Shown: positions 1 through 6,668, counted from the first letter of the stretch. The stretch: DNA of 20,933 nt from JAWVZU01 sp033722075 (GCA_033722075.1 JAWVZU010000033.1:1-20933); one strand, 5' to 3'. A program made the numbers and translations. The notes: a model not told the origin generated them from the letters alone.

Positions 1-2
1 CG

Positions 3-2294
3 TTTGCGCTGGTGATGGGCCCGACGATCCTCATGGGTGGAACGCTCCCGGTGCTCGGCCGGCTCGTCGTCAATGACCGCGACCAGGTCGGGCTGCGGCT
101 CGGTACGCTCTACGCGGTCAATACGGCGGGTGCGGTTTTGGGTGTCCTGGTCACCGGATTCTGGCTGATCGGTGCGGTTGGCCTCCACGTGCCGGTCTAC
201 CTGGCACTGGTGGGGAACGTGCTGATCGGTCTGCTGGCCTGGCTCGCGGCCGTCCGGTACCCGGCGGGCGCCTCGGCGCGGGAAGCACGGCCGAAACCGT
301 CGGAAGCGAAACCTGAGCCGGAGCACGAACCGCTGGATCGCTCGACCCTTCGGCTGCTGCTCGTCGCGCTTGGCATCTCCGGCTTCACGTCCTTCGCGTA
401 TGAAATCTTTTGGACCCGCTCCCTGGTCTTCATCCTCGGCAATTCCACCTACGCATTGAGCACCATGCTGAGCGCATTCCTTACCGGAATTGCACTTGGA
501 GGCTGGGGTGCGCGCTTTCTCATCGTCAGGGTGCGGGACCGGGTAGCCGCCTTCGGCTGGCTGCAGGTGGCGCTGGGCATCATCTCCGCTCTGGCGTTGC
601 CGCTGCTGTTCGCGGTGGGCGATCCGCAGTCGCTCAGCGACACGCTGCTCGAACTCTGGTCCGAGGCCATTCCGCTCGTCGTCGCCAGCTTCGGTATTGC
701 GTTCCTCGTGATGTTGGCGCCGGCGATCCTCATCGGAGCAACGTTTCCGCTGGTCGGGCATCTCGCCGTCAGCGAGCTTGACCGCACCGGCACCGATGTC
801 GGGCGCGTCTACGCGGTCAACACGGCCGGCAACGTCCTGGGCGCGCTGGCGCCCGGCTGGTTCCTGCTTGCCTGGCTTGGGATCCAGGGCGGCATCGTCA
901 CGATGGCGATCCTGAATATGTCCCTCGGGCTGGTGATCCTCGGATGGCGGTTGTGGCGGCGAGGCAACGCCGGTGCCTGGCGCTTCGTCGTGCCTGTGAT
1001 GGCAATCGCCGGCGTGGTCCTGGTCTCACGCGTTCCGGTCGATTTCCAGTTTCCGGCCGAGGGTGAGCAGCCGCACTTCGAGACTCTCTTCTACCGCGAA
1101 GGGCCGCTCGGTACCACCAAGGTCCAGGTCGATCCTCGCACCGGCGAGAAACACATGAGTGTCGACGGAATCGTGATTGGCGGCACCGGCAACAGCATGT
1201 TCAAGCAGTTGCTCCTTGCGCACCTGCCGCGGTTGCTGATGGATGACGTTCCGAGCGAGCTGTCGGTGGGTCTCGGCTCCGGCATCCTTGCGGGAGAGAG
1301 TGCGCGACACCCGGACCTGGAGGCCATTACGGTGCTCGAGATCGAGCCGACGGTCGTCGCCGGCGCCGAACTGTTTGCCGAGGAGAATCACCGCGTGCTG
1401 GAGGATCCGCGGCTGGAACTGGTGACCGACGACATTTCCAGTTTTCTACGCACGACGGACCGGCGCTGGCACGCGATCACGGCCGACGAGAAGACGGCCG
1501 ACGAATACGCCTCCAACGGCTTTTCCTACTCGGTTGACTATTACCGGCTGCTTTCGGAGCACCTGGTGGAGGGTGGGGTGGTCGTGCAGTGGGTGCCTTC
1601 GACACTGCCGCCGCGCCAGTTCCGGATGATCCTGAAGAGCTTCAGCGAGAGCTTCGACCATATGCAGCTGTGGTATTTCCTGCCGGCTTATCGCCGGGGC
1701 CCCTTCAACGCAGTTCTCGTCGGCAGCCACGAGCCGGCGGCTCTCGACTACACGACGGTTCAGGAACGCTTCGAGCGCCGCAGCGAGGCGTTGGAGAGCC
1801 TCCGGCCCTACGGCCTGACCTCGGCCGTGGCGCTGCTGCCGCACTTCGTTGCCGGCGATGCGGAGCTGCGGACTGCGGTCGCCGATGCCCCGGTCAACTC
1901 TCTCGATCATCCGCGCTACGAGTTCTACCATCCCTGGGACTATGCGGCCGATCGTGGCGGAAAGATGCTGGCCAACCACGATTTTCTTCTGGAGCTCAAG
2001 CGACAGGCGCACCGGGACTACTTCGAGCAGGTCGCCGAAACGGCCCCGGACCGGGCCTGGCTTCAAGACACGTTCGCCGCGGAGTTTCGCTACCTGGAAG
2101 CCTTCCACATGTTCTTGTCGGGGCTGTCGAGCCAGGACCACTTCCGCTTCTTCGACCGGGTGCTTGAGCGGGCTCCATGGAACGACAGCCTGCGCGCGCG
2201 CATCTATTCGCAGTACCGGTTCCTGGCAGCAAGCGAGCCGGATCCCGAGTTGCGGCGGCGCTACCGGGCTCGTGTCGAAGATCTCTACGAATGA
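3..2294 (+). CDS. Fused MFS-like/spermidine synthase-like membrane protein, 5'-truncated by the window
   Basis: The open frame runs in from the left edge (codons from base 3), so the true start lies outside the window. The first third is hydrophobic and holds two related halves: near 30-180 a segment with GPTILMGGTLPVLG followed by LYAVNTAGAVLG, and near 715-880 the matching APAILIGATFPLVG followed by VYAVNTAGNVLG. This internal duplication is typical of the membrane part of fused MFS/spermidine-synthase proteins. A charged linker lies at about 270-350. The C-terminal half is a Rossmann methyltransferase-like domain with a GLGSG SAM-type loop near 1270 and an acidic ITVLEIEP strand end near 1330. 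The usual catalytic-loop region instead reads ITADEKTADEYASNG before YSVDYY, so aminopropyltransferase activity is doubtful. About 180 further residues form a soluble, probably helical tail. Substrate unknown. Family assignment is confident, function is not. Confidence 0.85.
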   Translation, partial: FALVMGPTILMGGTLPVLGRLVVNDRDQVGLRLGTLYAVNTAGAVLGVLVTGFWLIGAVGLHVPVYLALVGNVLIGLLAWLAAVRYPAGASAREARPKPSEAKPEPEHEPLDRSTLRLLLVALGISGFTSFAYEIFWTRSLVFILGNSTYALSTMLSAFLTGIALGGWGARFLIVRVRDRVAAFGWLQVALGIISALALPLLFAVGDPQSLSDTLLELWSEAIPLVVASFGIAFLVMLAPAILIGATFPLVGHLAVSELDRTGTDVGRVYAVNTAGNVLGALAPGWFLLAWLGIQGGIVTMAILNMSLGLVILGWRLWRRGNAGAWRFVVPVMAIAGVVLVSRVPVDFQFPAEGEQPHFETLFYREGPLGTTKVQVDPRTGEKHMSVDGIVIGGTGNSMFKQLLLAHLPRLLMDDVPSELSVGLGSGILAGESARHPDLEAITVLEIEPTVVAGAELFAEENHRVLEDPRLELVTDDISSFLRTTDRRWHAITADEKTADEYASNGFSYSVDYYRLLSEHLVEGGVVVQWVPSTLPPRQFRMILKSFSESFDHMQLWYFLPAYRRGPFNAVLVGSHEPAALDYTTVQERFERRSEALESLRPYGLTSAVALLPHFVAGDAELRTAVADAPVNSLDHPRYEFYHPWDYAADRGGKMLANHDFLLELKRQAHRDYFEQVAETAPDRAWLQDTFAAEFRYLEAFHMFLSGLSSQDHFRFFDRVLERAPWNDSLRARIYSQYRFLAASEPDPELRRRYRARVEDLYE

Positions 2295-2359
2295 CGGTTG
2301 AAGCCGAATCCCCGCGGTGAGCTGAACTTCCGGCTGCCCGAATTTCTCCACGGCAAAGC

Positions 2360-2388
2360 TTGTTCCGCATGCATTATTTCAATATTAT
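2360..2388 (+). promoter_or_regulatory. Predicted sigma70-type promoter of arsR
   Basis: A -35-like TTGTTC at 2360-2365 and a -10 TATTAT at 2383-2388 are separated by 17 bases. The -10 is one base from consensus; the -35 matches only TTG. The region is clearly AT-richer than its surroundings. A start site about 7 bases after the -10 would be near 2395, only about 7 bases before the preferred arsR ATG. Confidence 0.5.
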
Positions 2389-2394
2389 TTGAAA
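2377..2394 (+). promoter_or_regulatory. Candidate ArsR operator over the -10 box
   Basis: Inverted repeat TTTCAA-N6-TTGAAA, arms at 2377-2382 and 2389-2394. The spacer is the -10 hexamer itself, so a bound repressor would block polymerase directly. TCAA-N6-TTGA-type sites are common for ArsR/SmtB repressors. Autoregulation of arsR and the exporter gene is inferred. Confidence 0.55.
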
Positions 2395-2401
2395 AGTGGA
2401 A

Positions 2402-2734
2402 ATGATAAACGCAGTCAGCGCGCTGGGTGCCTTGGCGCACGAGACGCGGCTCACCCTTTTCGGTGCTCTGGTGGCGACCGGGCCAGGCGGGCTCTGTGCC
2501 GGTGACCTGGCCGAGCGTGCCGATATCAGCGCGTCAGGGTTGAGCTTTCATGTCGCCAATCTCGAGCGGGCCGGGCTGGTCAGCAGTCGGCGCGAGGGGC
2601 GCAAGATCATCTATGCACCGCGCCTGGAGACTCTGACCGAGCTGCTTGAATTCCTGACCTTGAATTGTTGCGAGGGCCACCCGGAGCTTTGCCGCTCCCT
2701 GGCCGACTTTGGCCGCAGCGAGGCGGTCAGCTGA
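2402..2734 (+). CDS. arsR: ArsR-family arsenic-responsive repressor
   Basis: A 110-residue winged-helix ArsR/SmtB protein. Residues 5-25 (ALGALAHETRLTLFGAL) form the first helices, the recognition helix is around SASGLSFHVANLERAGLV (43-60), and the wing is RREGRKIIYA. It lacks the ELCVCDL arsenite site of the E. coli type. Instead it carries C89, C90 and C97 in a C-terminal NCCEGHPELC segment, like the C-terminal cysteine site known from Acidithiobacillus ferrooxidans ArsR, so arsenite or antimonite is the likely inducer. ATG 2402 is preferred over the in-frame GTG 2396 because the latter coincides with the predicted transcription start. No good ribosome binding site precedes either. The exporter gene follows after 23 bases, indicating an arsR-acr3 operon. 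Confidence 0.9.
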   Translation: MINAVSALGALAHETRLTLFGALVATGPGGLCAGDLAERADISASGLSFHVANLERAGLVSSRREGRKIIYAPRLETLTELLEFLTLNCCEGHPELCRSLADFGRSEAVS

Positions 2735-2757
2735 ACGACGGAAAAGGGAGTTTCGCG

Positions 2758-3840
2758 ATGTCCCAGTCTTCGCCGAGCGTGGCAGGCCGCATGAGCCTGC
2801 TCGATCGATACCTCACGATCTGGATCTTTCTCGCCATGGCGCTTGGCGTGATGCTCGGTCGCTGGGTGCCCTCCACGGCGGACTTCATCGGCCGCTTCGA
2901 GGTGGGTTCGACGAACCTGCTGATCGCCGCCGGACTGATCCTGATGATGTATCCGCCTCTCGCCCGGGTCCGCTACGAGACCATGCACGAGGTGTTTGCC
3001 GATCGCCGCGTGCTGATCCTGTCGTTGATCCAGAACTGGCTCATCGGTCCGGTACTGATGTTCGTCCTGGCGATCGTGTTCCTGCATGATCACCCCGCCT
3101 ACATGACCGGCCTGATCCTCGTCGGGCTCGCCCGGTGCATCGCCATGGTGCTCGTCTGGAACCAGCTGGCCCGGGGGAGCAACGAATACGCCGCGGGACT
3201 GGTGGCCCTCAACAGCCTGTTCCAGATCGTCACCTATGGGTTCTATGCCTGGCTGTTCATCGGCGTGCTGCCGGAGTGGTTTGGCCTGGAAGGACAGGTC
3301 GTGGAGATCAGCGCCGCCGAAGTGATCCGCAGCGTACTCATCTACCTCGGCATCCCGTTTTTTGCCGGCTACGCAGGGCGCCGCTGGCTCATCGCCCGCA
3401 AGGGTCGTGACTGGTATGAGCAACGCTACCTGCCGCGCGTCGGGCCCATCACCCTCGTGGCCCTGCTGTTCACCATCGTGGTCATGTTCAGTCTCAAGGG
3501 CGAGGCGATCGTGACGATCCCCCTGGATGTCCTGCGCATCGCCGTTCCGCTGGTCATCTATTTCGTGCTGATGTTCTTCATCAGTTTCTGGCTGGCCTGG
3601 CGTTTCGGTGCGGACTACGAGCGCAGCACGTCGCTCGCCTTCACCGCCTCGGGAAACAACTTCGAGCTCGCCATCGCGGTGGCTATCGCCGTGTTCGGAC
3701 TGGGCTCGGGCGAGGCTTTTGCAGCGGTGGTCGGACCGCTGGTGGAGGTCCCGGTCCTGATCGCATTGGTCAATGCAGCCTTCTGGCTGCGGCGGCGCTG
3801 GTACCGCGCGGAAACGAGCCCCGCCGGTGTCGGTGGCTGA
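2758..3840 (+). CDS. acr3: ACR3-family arsenite efflux permease
   Basis: A 360-residue polytopic membrane protein of the BASS/ACR3 type, with about ten hydrophobic segments between residues 17 and 345. It expels arsenite (and often antimonite) from the cytoplasm using the proton gradient. The diagnostic motif ARCIAMVLVWN contains C127, and SGNNFELAIA contains E303; these match the essential Cys and Glu studied in Alkaliphilus Acr3 (C129, E305). ATG 2758 has GGGAG at 2746-2750 with a 7-base spacer, which fixes the start; the frame stays open upstream into arsR but has no role there. It lies 23 bases after arsR and should be induced by arsenite through it. No arsenate reductase (arsC) is in the window, so As(V) resistance would need a gene elsewhere. 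Confidence 0.93.
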   Translation: MSQSSPSVAGRMSLLDRYLTIWIFLAMALGVMLGRWVPSTADFIGRFEVGSTNLLIAAGLILMMYPPLARVRYETMHEVFADRRVLILSLIQNWLIGPVLMFVLAIVFLHDHPAYMTGLILVGLARCIAMVLVWNQLARGSNEYAAGLVALNSLFQIVTYGFYAWLFIGVLPEWFGLEGQVVEISAAEVIRSVLIYLGIPFFAGYAGRRWLIARKGRDWYEQRYLPRVGPITLVALLFTIVVMFSLKGEAIVTIPLDVLRIAVPLVIYFVLMFFISFWLAWRFGADYERSTSLAFTASGNNFELAIAVAIAVFGLGSGEAFAAVVGPLVEVPVLIALVNAAFWLRRRWYRAETSPAGVGG

Positions 3841-3846
3841 AGGTTG

Positions 3847-3942
3847 CTACCGGTCCGCGTAGAGCCAGCCGACCGCTTCGGCAAAGTGGGCGCGCCCCGG
3901 CACGAGCAGGAACAGGAGCCGTTGCCAGAATCGGAGGATCAA
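3847..3942 (-). CDS. Possible 31-residue small protein coupled to the cupin gene
   Basis: A TTG codon at 3942-3940 overlaps the TGA stop of the upstream cupin-like gene (3941-3939). It is preceded by a perfect GGAGG (3953-3949) with a 6-base spacer. The frame runs 31 residues to a TAG at 3849-3847, only 6 bases from the stop of the convergent exporter gene. The product is hydrophobic then amphipathic: FWQRLLFLLVPG, then FAEAVGWLYADR. I do not recognise it. Overlap, ribosome site and tight packing argue for translation; the short length and TTG start argue for caution. It could also be the displaced C-terminus of the cupin gene after an old frameshift. Confidence 0.35.
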   Translation of the reverse strand: MILRFWQRLLFLLVPGRAHFAEAVGWLYADR

Positions 3943-4976
3943 AGCTTGCCTCCCAGCGAGCGGATCAGGTGTGCGCGGAGGCGATTGACGTTTTCTCGCG
4001 TCATCTTCCCCAGCACGCCGCGGGCTCCCTCAGGTAGGTGCGCGACGGGATCCCCGTTGGTCTGAAAGATGTAGTGATCGAAAACGCCGCGCCAGATCTC
4101 CCGTTCCGCAGCAGGCATGTCGCGAATCGAGAGCAACCCGTGGAAGAGCGTGAACAGAGGGGTGAACATGTACGCTTCGGCCTCTCGCCACCAGTGGTTC
4201 ATCATGACCCCCAGCGGCGACAGGCACTCGACGTGATGCCACCACATGCTGGGGACGAACAGCGCGTCGCCGGGCTCGAGGACCGCGACCTGGGAATGTT
4301 CCAACGCCTCGGCGAAGCGGGGGAACTCCCGGAAGTCCGGTTCATGGAGATCGACCAGGCTGATGGGCTGCCCCGCGGGGGTGAACTCCAGCGGCCCCGA
4401 ATACATGTTGGGCAGCTGTTCCGGGGGGAAGAGAGTGAATCGTCGTGTCCCTGCTGCCACGCAGGCAATGTTGTGGGGCAGGTCCCAGTGGGGTGCGGTG
4501 CGAGAACGGTTCCCGATCCACAGGGAAACAAGGCGTTCCTGGTCGGAATCGAAGGCGTCCAGGTCATTGTCGGTGAGCAGGCCGGCGAGGTGCTCGCGTA
4601 CGGGGACCGCCCCCGCATAAATGCTCTCCGGCCGGTCCTGGTCCACGGTTGCGAGAAGGCGGTCCAGGAGCTGGCTCAGCGGCAGTTGTCTCTGCTCGTA
4701 ATTGAAGCCCCGGAGATCGTCGCTGTAGAAGAAGCGGCCGTCGATTTCGGGCGGACCGAAGAACGCGGTGACCGGCTTTTCGTAGCTATGGCGGCGGATC
4801 AGGTCGCAAACGGCCTGTGGAGAATTTCGACCTGCCGCCACAAGTGGCCAGCCGGATACGAGTCCCCGGATGACCCGAGGCTGGTGAGTTGCGACCAGCT
4901 GCGAGAGCAGGTCCTGTGTGTCCGGAAGGACTGTTTCGGCAACGGCAGGGAGCTTTGAGAAATCGACCGGGGGCAC
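3939..4976 (-). CDS. Cupin_8/JmjC-like putative Fe(II)/2-oxoglutarate-dependent dioxygenase
   Basis: A 345-residue cupin-like (Cupin_8) protein. The Fe(II)-binding triad is readable: H163 and D165 in APHWDLPHN, and H248 in MWWHHVEC, resembling the WWHH segment of the asparaginyl hydroxylase FIH. A jelly-roll core lies around residues 105-260, with GTRRFTLFPPEQ after the HxD and EPGDALFVPS before the distal histidine. Family members hydroxylate proteins or small molecules; the substrate here is unknown. GTG 4976 is preferred because AAGGA (4987-4983) lies 6 bases upstream. An in-frame ATG at 5093 would add 39 residues, but that stretch only translates the palindromic operator and promoter of the divergent tetR gene and looks unlike protein. 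Divergent to tetR, so the TetR operator could also affect this gene; I see no clear promoter for it. Confidence 0.82.
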   Translation of the reverse strand: MPPVDFSKLPAVAETVLPDTQDLLSQLVATHQPRVIRGLVSGWPLVAAGRNSPQAVCDLIRRHSYEKPVTAFFGPPEIDGRFFYSDDLRGFNYEQRQLPLSQLLDRLLATVDQDRPESIYAGAVPVREHLAGLLTDNDLDAFDSDQERLVSLWIGNRSRTAPHWDLPHNIACVAAGTRRFTLFPPEQLPNMYSGPLEFTPAGQPISLVDLHEPDFREFPRFAEALEHSQVAVLEPGDALFVPSMWWHHVECLSPLGVMMNHWWREAEAYMFTPLFTLFHGLLSIRDMPAAEREIWRGVFDHYIFQTNGDPVAHLPEGARGVLGKMTRENVNRLRAHLIRSLGGKL

Positions 4977-5055
4977 GTTGGGTCCTTGGCTGCGGCGATC
5001 GATATTTTGCCACAGAAGAGCGCGCTGGCCCTGTGATGCGTGGGTGGGCGATGAC

Positions 5056-5084
5056 TTGAAAACCGACCGGTCGGTCTGTATGAT
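5056..5084 (+). promoter_or_regulatory. Predicted sigma70 promoter of the tetR gene
   Basis: TTGAAA at 5056-5061 and TATGAT at 5079-5084 are separated by exactly 17 bases; each hexamer differs from consensus at one position. The expected start site, about 5090-5092, coincides with the ATG at 5092, predicting a leaderless message. The spacer is almost filled by a 14-base palindrome. Confidence 0.65.
5062..5075. promoter_or_regulatory. TetR operator O1 (perfect palindrome in the promoter spacer)
   Basis: ACCGACCGGTCGGT is a perfect 14-base palindrome between the -35 and -10 boxes of tetR. A near-identical site (13 of 14 bases) lies before the AhpD-like gene at 5729-5742. Occurrence at both ends of the regulator gene indicates autorepression plus control of the downstream operon; the binding protein is inferred to be this TetR. 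Confidence 0.7.
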
Positions 5085-5091
5085 GAACATC

Positions 5092-5700
5092 ATGAAAGCT
5101 GCGGCTCAACAGGACCGATCGCTGGACGCTCGGCGGCGCCTTCTCGAGGTAGCCGCTCAGGAGATGTACCACGTCGGCTACCAGTCGGCTTCCCTGAAAA
5201 CGATCACGCAGGCTGCGGGTGTCTCGAAGGGGTGTCTTTATCACCATTTCGAGAACAAGCAGGCGCTGGGCTACGCGGTCCTCGACGAGCTCTTCGCCGA
5301 TCTGGTGGCGGAGCTCTGGTCGGGCGTCGTCGACGCAGAAGCGCCGGTCGAGGCGATCATCGGGACGTTGGAACAGACGGTCCGGGAACTGACCGGCGAA
5401 TCGCTGCGGTTCGGCTGCCCGATCAGCAACCTCGCCCAGGAGATGTCGCCGCTGGACGAGGGTTTCCGGGCGCGGGTCGAAAAGGTCCATGGCGACTGGC
5501 ACCGCTGGCTGGTCGACGCGTTCGAGAACGCTCGCCGGAAAGGGCAGGTGGATGCAAAGTGTGACTCGTCGGCTTTGGCATCGCTGGTCATGGCGACAGC
5601 CCAGGGGGCCAAGGGTCTCGCCAAGAGTGCCCAGGACCCGGAAATCTACGCCGAGGCCATCAGTGGCCTGGTCGCATACCTGCGATCGATACGCAGGTGA
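5092..5700 (+). CDS. TetR-family transcriptional repressor with a NemR-like sensor-cysteine position
   Basis: A 202-residue TetR/AcrR regulator. The N-terminal DNA-binding domain spans about residues 12-58, with the helix-turn-helix SASLKTITQAAGVSKGCLYHHFENK; the rest is an all-helical ligand/dimer domain. C109 in RFGCPISNLAQEM sits where the electrophile/hypochlorite sensor NemR has its reactive cysteine (GCLTVKL). Other cysteines are C48 in the recognition helix and one in DAKCDSS. Sensing of oxidants or electrophiles is plausible but inferred. The upstream ATGs at 5080 and 5083 lie in the -10 box, so ATG 5092, at the predicted transcription start, is chosen; there is no Shine-Dalgarno sequence. 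Neighbours are a divergent cupin-like dioxygenase and a downstream AhpD-like/thioredoxin/Tag operon carrying the same operator. Confidence 0.88.
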   Translation: MKAAAQQDRSLDARRRLLEVAAQEMYHVGYQSASLKTITQAAGVSKGCLYHHFENKQALGYAVLDELFADLVAELWSGVVDAEAPVEAIIGTLEQTVRELTGESLRFGCPISNLAQEMSPLDEGFRARVEKVHGDWHRWLVDAFENARRKGQVDAKCDSSALASLVMATAQGAKGLAKSAQDPEIYAEAISGLVAYLRSIRR

Positions 5701-5711
5701 AAACAGTTATT

Positions 5712-5725
5712 TTTTGCGCAAAAAC
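5712..5725. repeat. Second palindrome upstream of the AhpD-like gene
   Basis: TTTTTGCGCAAAAA is a perfect 14-base palindrome between the tetR stop and the repeated TetR operator. Its centre is 17 bases from the operator centre, somewhat under two helical turns. It might be a second regulator's site or a weak terminator-like hairpin for tetR, but the stem has no real loop and is too AT-rich for a convincing terminator. Role unknown. Confidence 0.4.
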
Positions 5726-5728
5726 CAA

Positions 5729-5742
5729 CCAACCGGTCGGTT
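5729..5742. promoter_or_regulatory. TetR operator O2 before the AhpD-like operon
   Basis: ACCAACCGGTCGGT matches the tetR promoter operator at 13 of 14 positions, with one symmetry break, and ends 27 bases before the ATG at 5770. I see no confident -35/-10 pair around it. Expected role: repression of the AhpD-like/trx/tag operon by the adjacent TetR. Confidence 0.65.
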
Positions 5743-5769
5743 TGAGTGCTTCATAAGACAGGAGGAACC

Positions 5770-6327
5770 ATGCAAACGAGAATTCACGATCTTGCTTCGG
5801 CCCCCCAGGCCGCGACGAAGATTCTGCAGGGTGCACAGGACGATTTCGGGATGATCCCCAATCTCCTGGGTGTCCTGGCCGAGTCGCCGCCGACCCTGGA
5901 GGCCTACACGACCCTCGGTGGACTGTTCGGTGAGAGTGCCCTGACCGACATCGAGCGCAACGTGGTCTGGCTGACAATCAGTTTCGAGAACGACTGTCAT
6001 TACTGTGTCCCGGCCCACACCGCGATCGCAATGCGCGACGACGTTCCCGAGGAAACAATCGAGAAGCTGCGAGCCGGCGAGTCGCTGAATGACAGCAAGC
6101 TCGAGGCCTTGCGGAACTTCACGGCCTTGATGGTTCGCAATCGGGGCAGGGCCAGCGAAGCGGAACTGGAGACATTCCTCGAGGCCGGCTTCGAACAACG
6201 CCACGTGTTCGAAGTCATCCTGGGAATAGCCCACAAGACCATCAGCAACTACGTGAACCACGTCGCCGAAACGCCGGTGGACGAGCCGTTCAAGAAATTC
6301 GATTGGAACAAGGCGGAAGCCGCCTGA
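5770..6327 (+). CDS. AhpD-like carboxymuconolactone decarboxylase-family protein with CxxC
   Basis: A 185-residue all-helical CMD/AhpD-family protein. The peroxidase-type signature is intact: E73 in SFEND, C76 and C79 in CHYC, and H83 in PAHTA, the proton-relay and redox cysteine arrangement of AhpD. It therefore probably acts as a thiol-based hydroperoxidase or disulfide reductase rather than as the cysteine-free decarboxylase. ATG 5770 has GGAGGA at 5761-5766. It follows the TetR operator O2, and thioredoxin starts 11 bases after its stop, suggesting thioredoxin as electron donor in place of the lipoyl system used by mycobacterial AhpD. Physiological substrate unknown. Confidence 0.88.
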   Translation: MQTRIHDLASAPQAATKILQGAQDDFGMIPNLLGVLAESPPTLEAYTTLGGLFGESALTDIERNVVWLTISFENDCHYCVPAHTAIAMRDDVPEETIEKLRAGESLNDSKLEALRNFTALMVRNRGRASEAELETFLEAGFEQRHVFEVILGIAHKTISNYVNHVAETPVDEPFKKFDWNKAEAA

Positions 6328-6338
6328 AGGAGACCGAC

Positions 6339-6668
6339 ATGAGCAAAGTCAGAGAAATCAACACGTCCCAGTTTGAAAGCGAAGTCCTTGGCACCGATTC
6401 CCCGGTGCTGGTGGATTTCTGGGCCCCCTGGTGTGGTCCATGCCGCGCTGTTGCGCCGGTCCTCGACAAGCTGGCCGACGCGCGCAGCGATGCAATAGTG
6501 GTCAAGGTCAATGTCGACGACAATCCGCAGCTTGCCGCGCGTTACGGGGTGCGGTCGATTCCGACCGTCCTGCTGTTCAACGCCGGGGAACTGAAGGACA
6601 CGCTGATCGGTGCGCAACCCGGTGCCGCCTACGAGAAGGCGCTGGATCGCCTGACGTCCGCCGCCTGA
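6339..6668 (+). CDS. trx: Thioredoxin
   Basis: A 109-residue single-domain thioredoxin with the canonical WCGPC site (C32, C35), the preceding VDFWAP strand and a cis-proline in RSIPTV. This is normal thioredoxin length and has no signal peptide, so it is a cytoplasmic dithiol reductant. AAGGAG at 6327-6332 overlaps the stop of the AhpD-like gene, 6 bases before the ATG, so the two are cotranscribed and probably coupled. Placement between an AhpD-like CxxC protein and a DNA repair gene under a TetR operator suggests a dedicated, inducible thioredoxin, additional to a housekeeping trxA that would lie elsewhere (inferred). Confidence 0.93.
   Translation: MSKVREINTSQFESEVLGTDSPVLVDFWAPWCGPCRAVAPVLDKLADARSDAIVVKVNVDDNPQLAARYGVRSIPTVLLFNAGELKDTLIGAQPGAAYEKALDRLTSAA

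Noticed and set aside
1446..2351. Long minus-strand open frame (301 codons) opposite the spermidine synthase-like gene.
   Set aside because: High GC makes antisense frames stay open. The translation is Arg/Val/Gln/His-rich with no recognisable domain, and the plus-strand gene is clear.
2611..3423. Minus-strand frame of 270 codons opposite acr3.
   Set aside because: His/Asp/Gln-rich shadow translation without motifs; acr3 is well supported on the other strand.
4038..4958. Plus-strand frame of 306 codons opposite the cupin-like gene.
   Set aside because: No motif or start signal; the minus strand has a clear metal-binding triad.
4977..5093. 39-residue N-terminal extension of the cupin-like protein from ATG 5093.
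   Set aside because: It would translate the tetR operator and promoter in reverse; GTG 4976 has a good ribosome site.
5701..5730. Possible intrinsic terminator after tetR.
   Set aside because: The palindrome has no loop and a weak AT stem, and the T run is on the 5' side; not a credible terminator.
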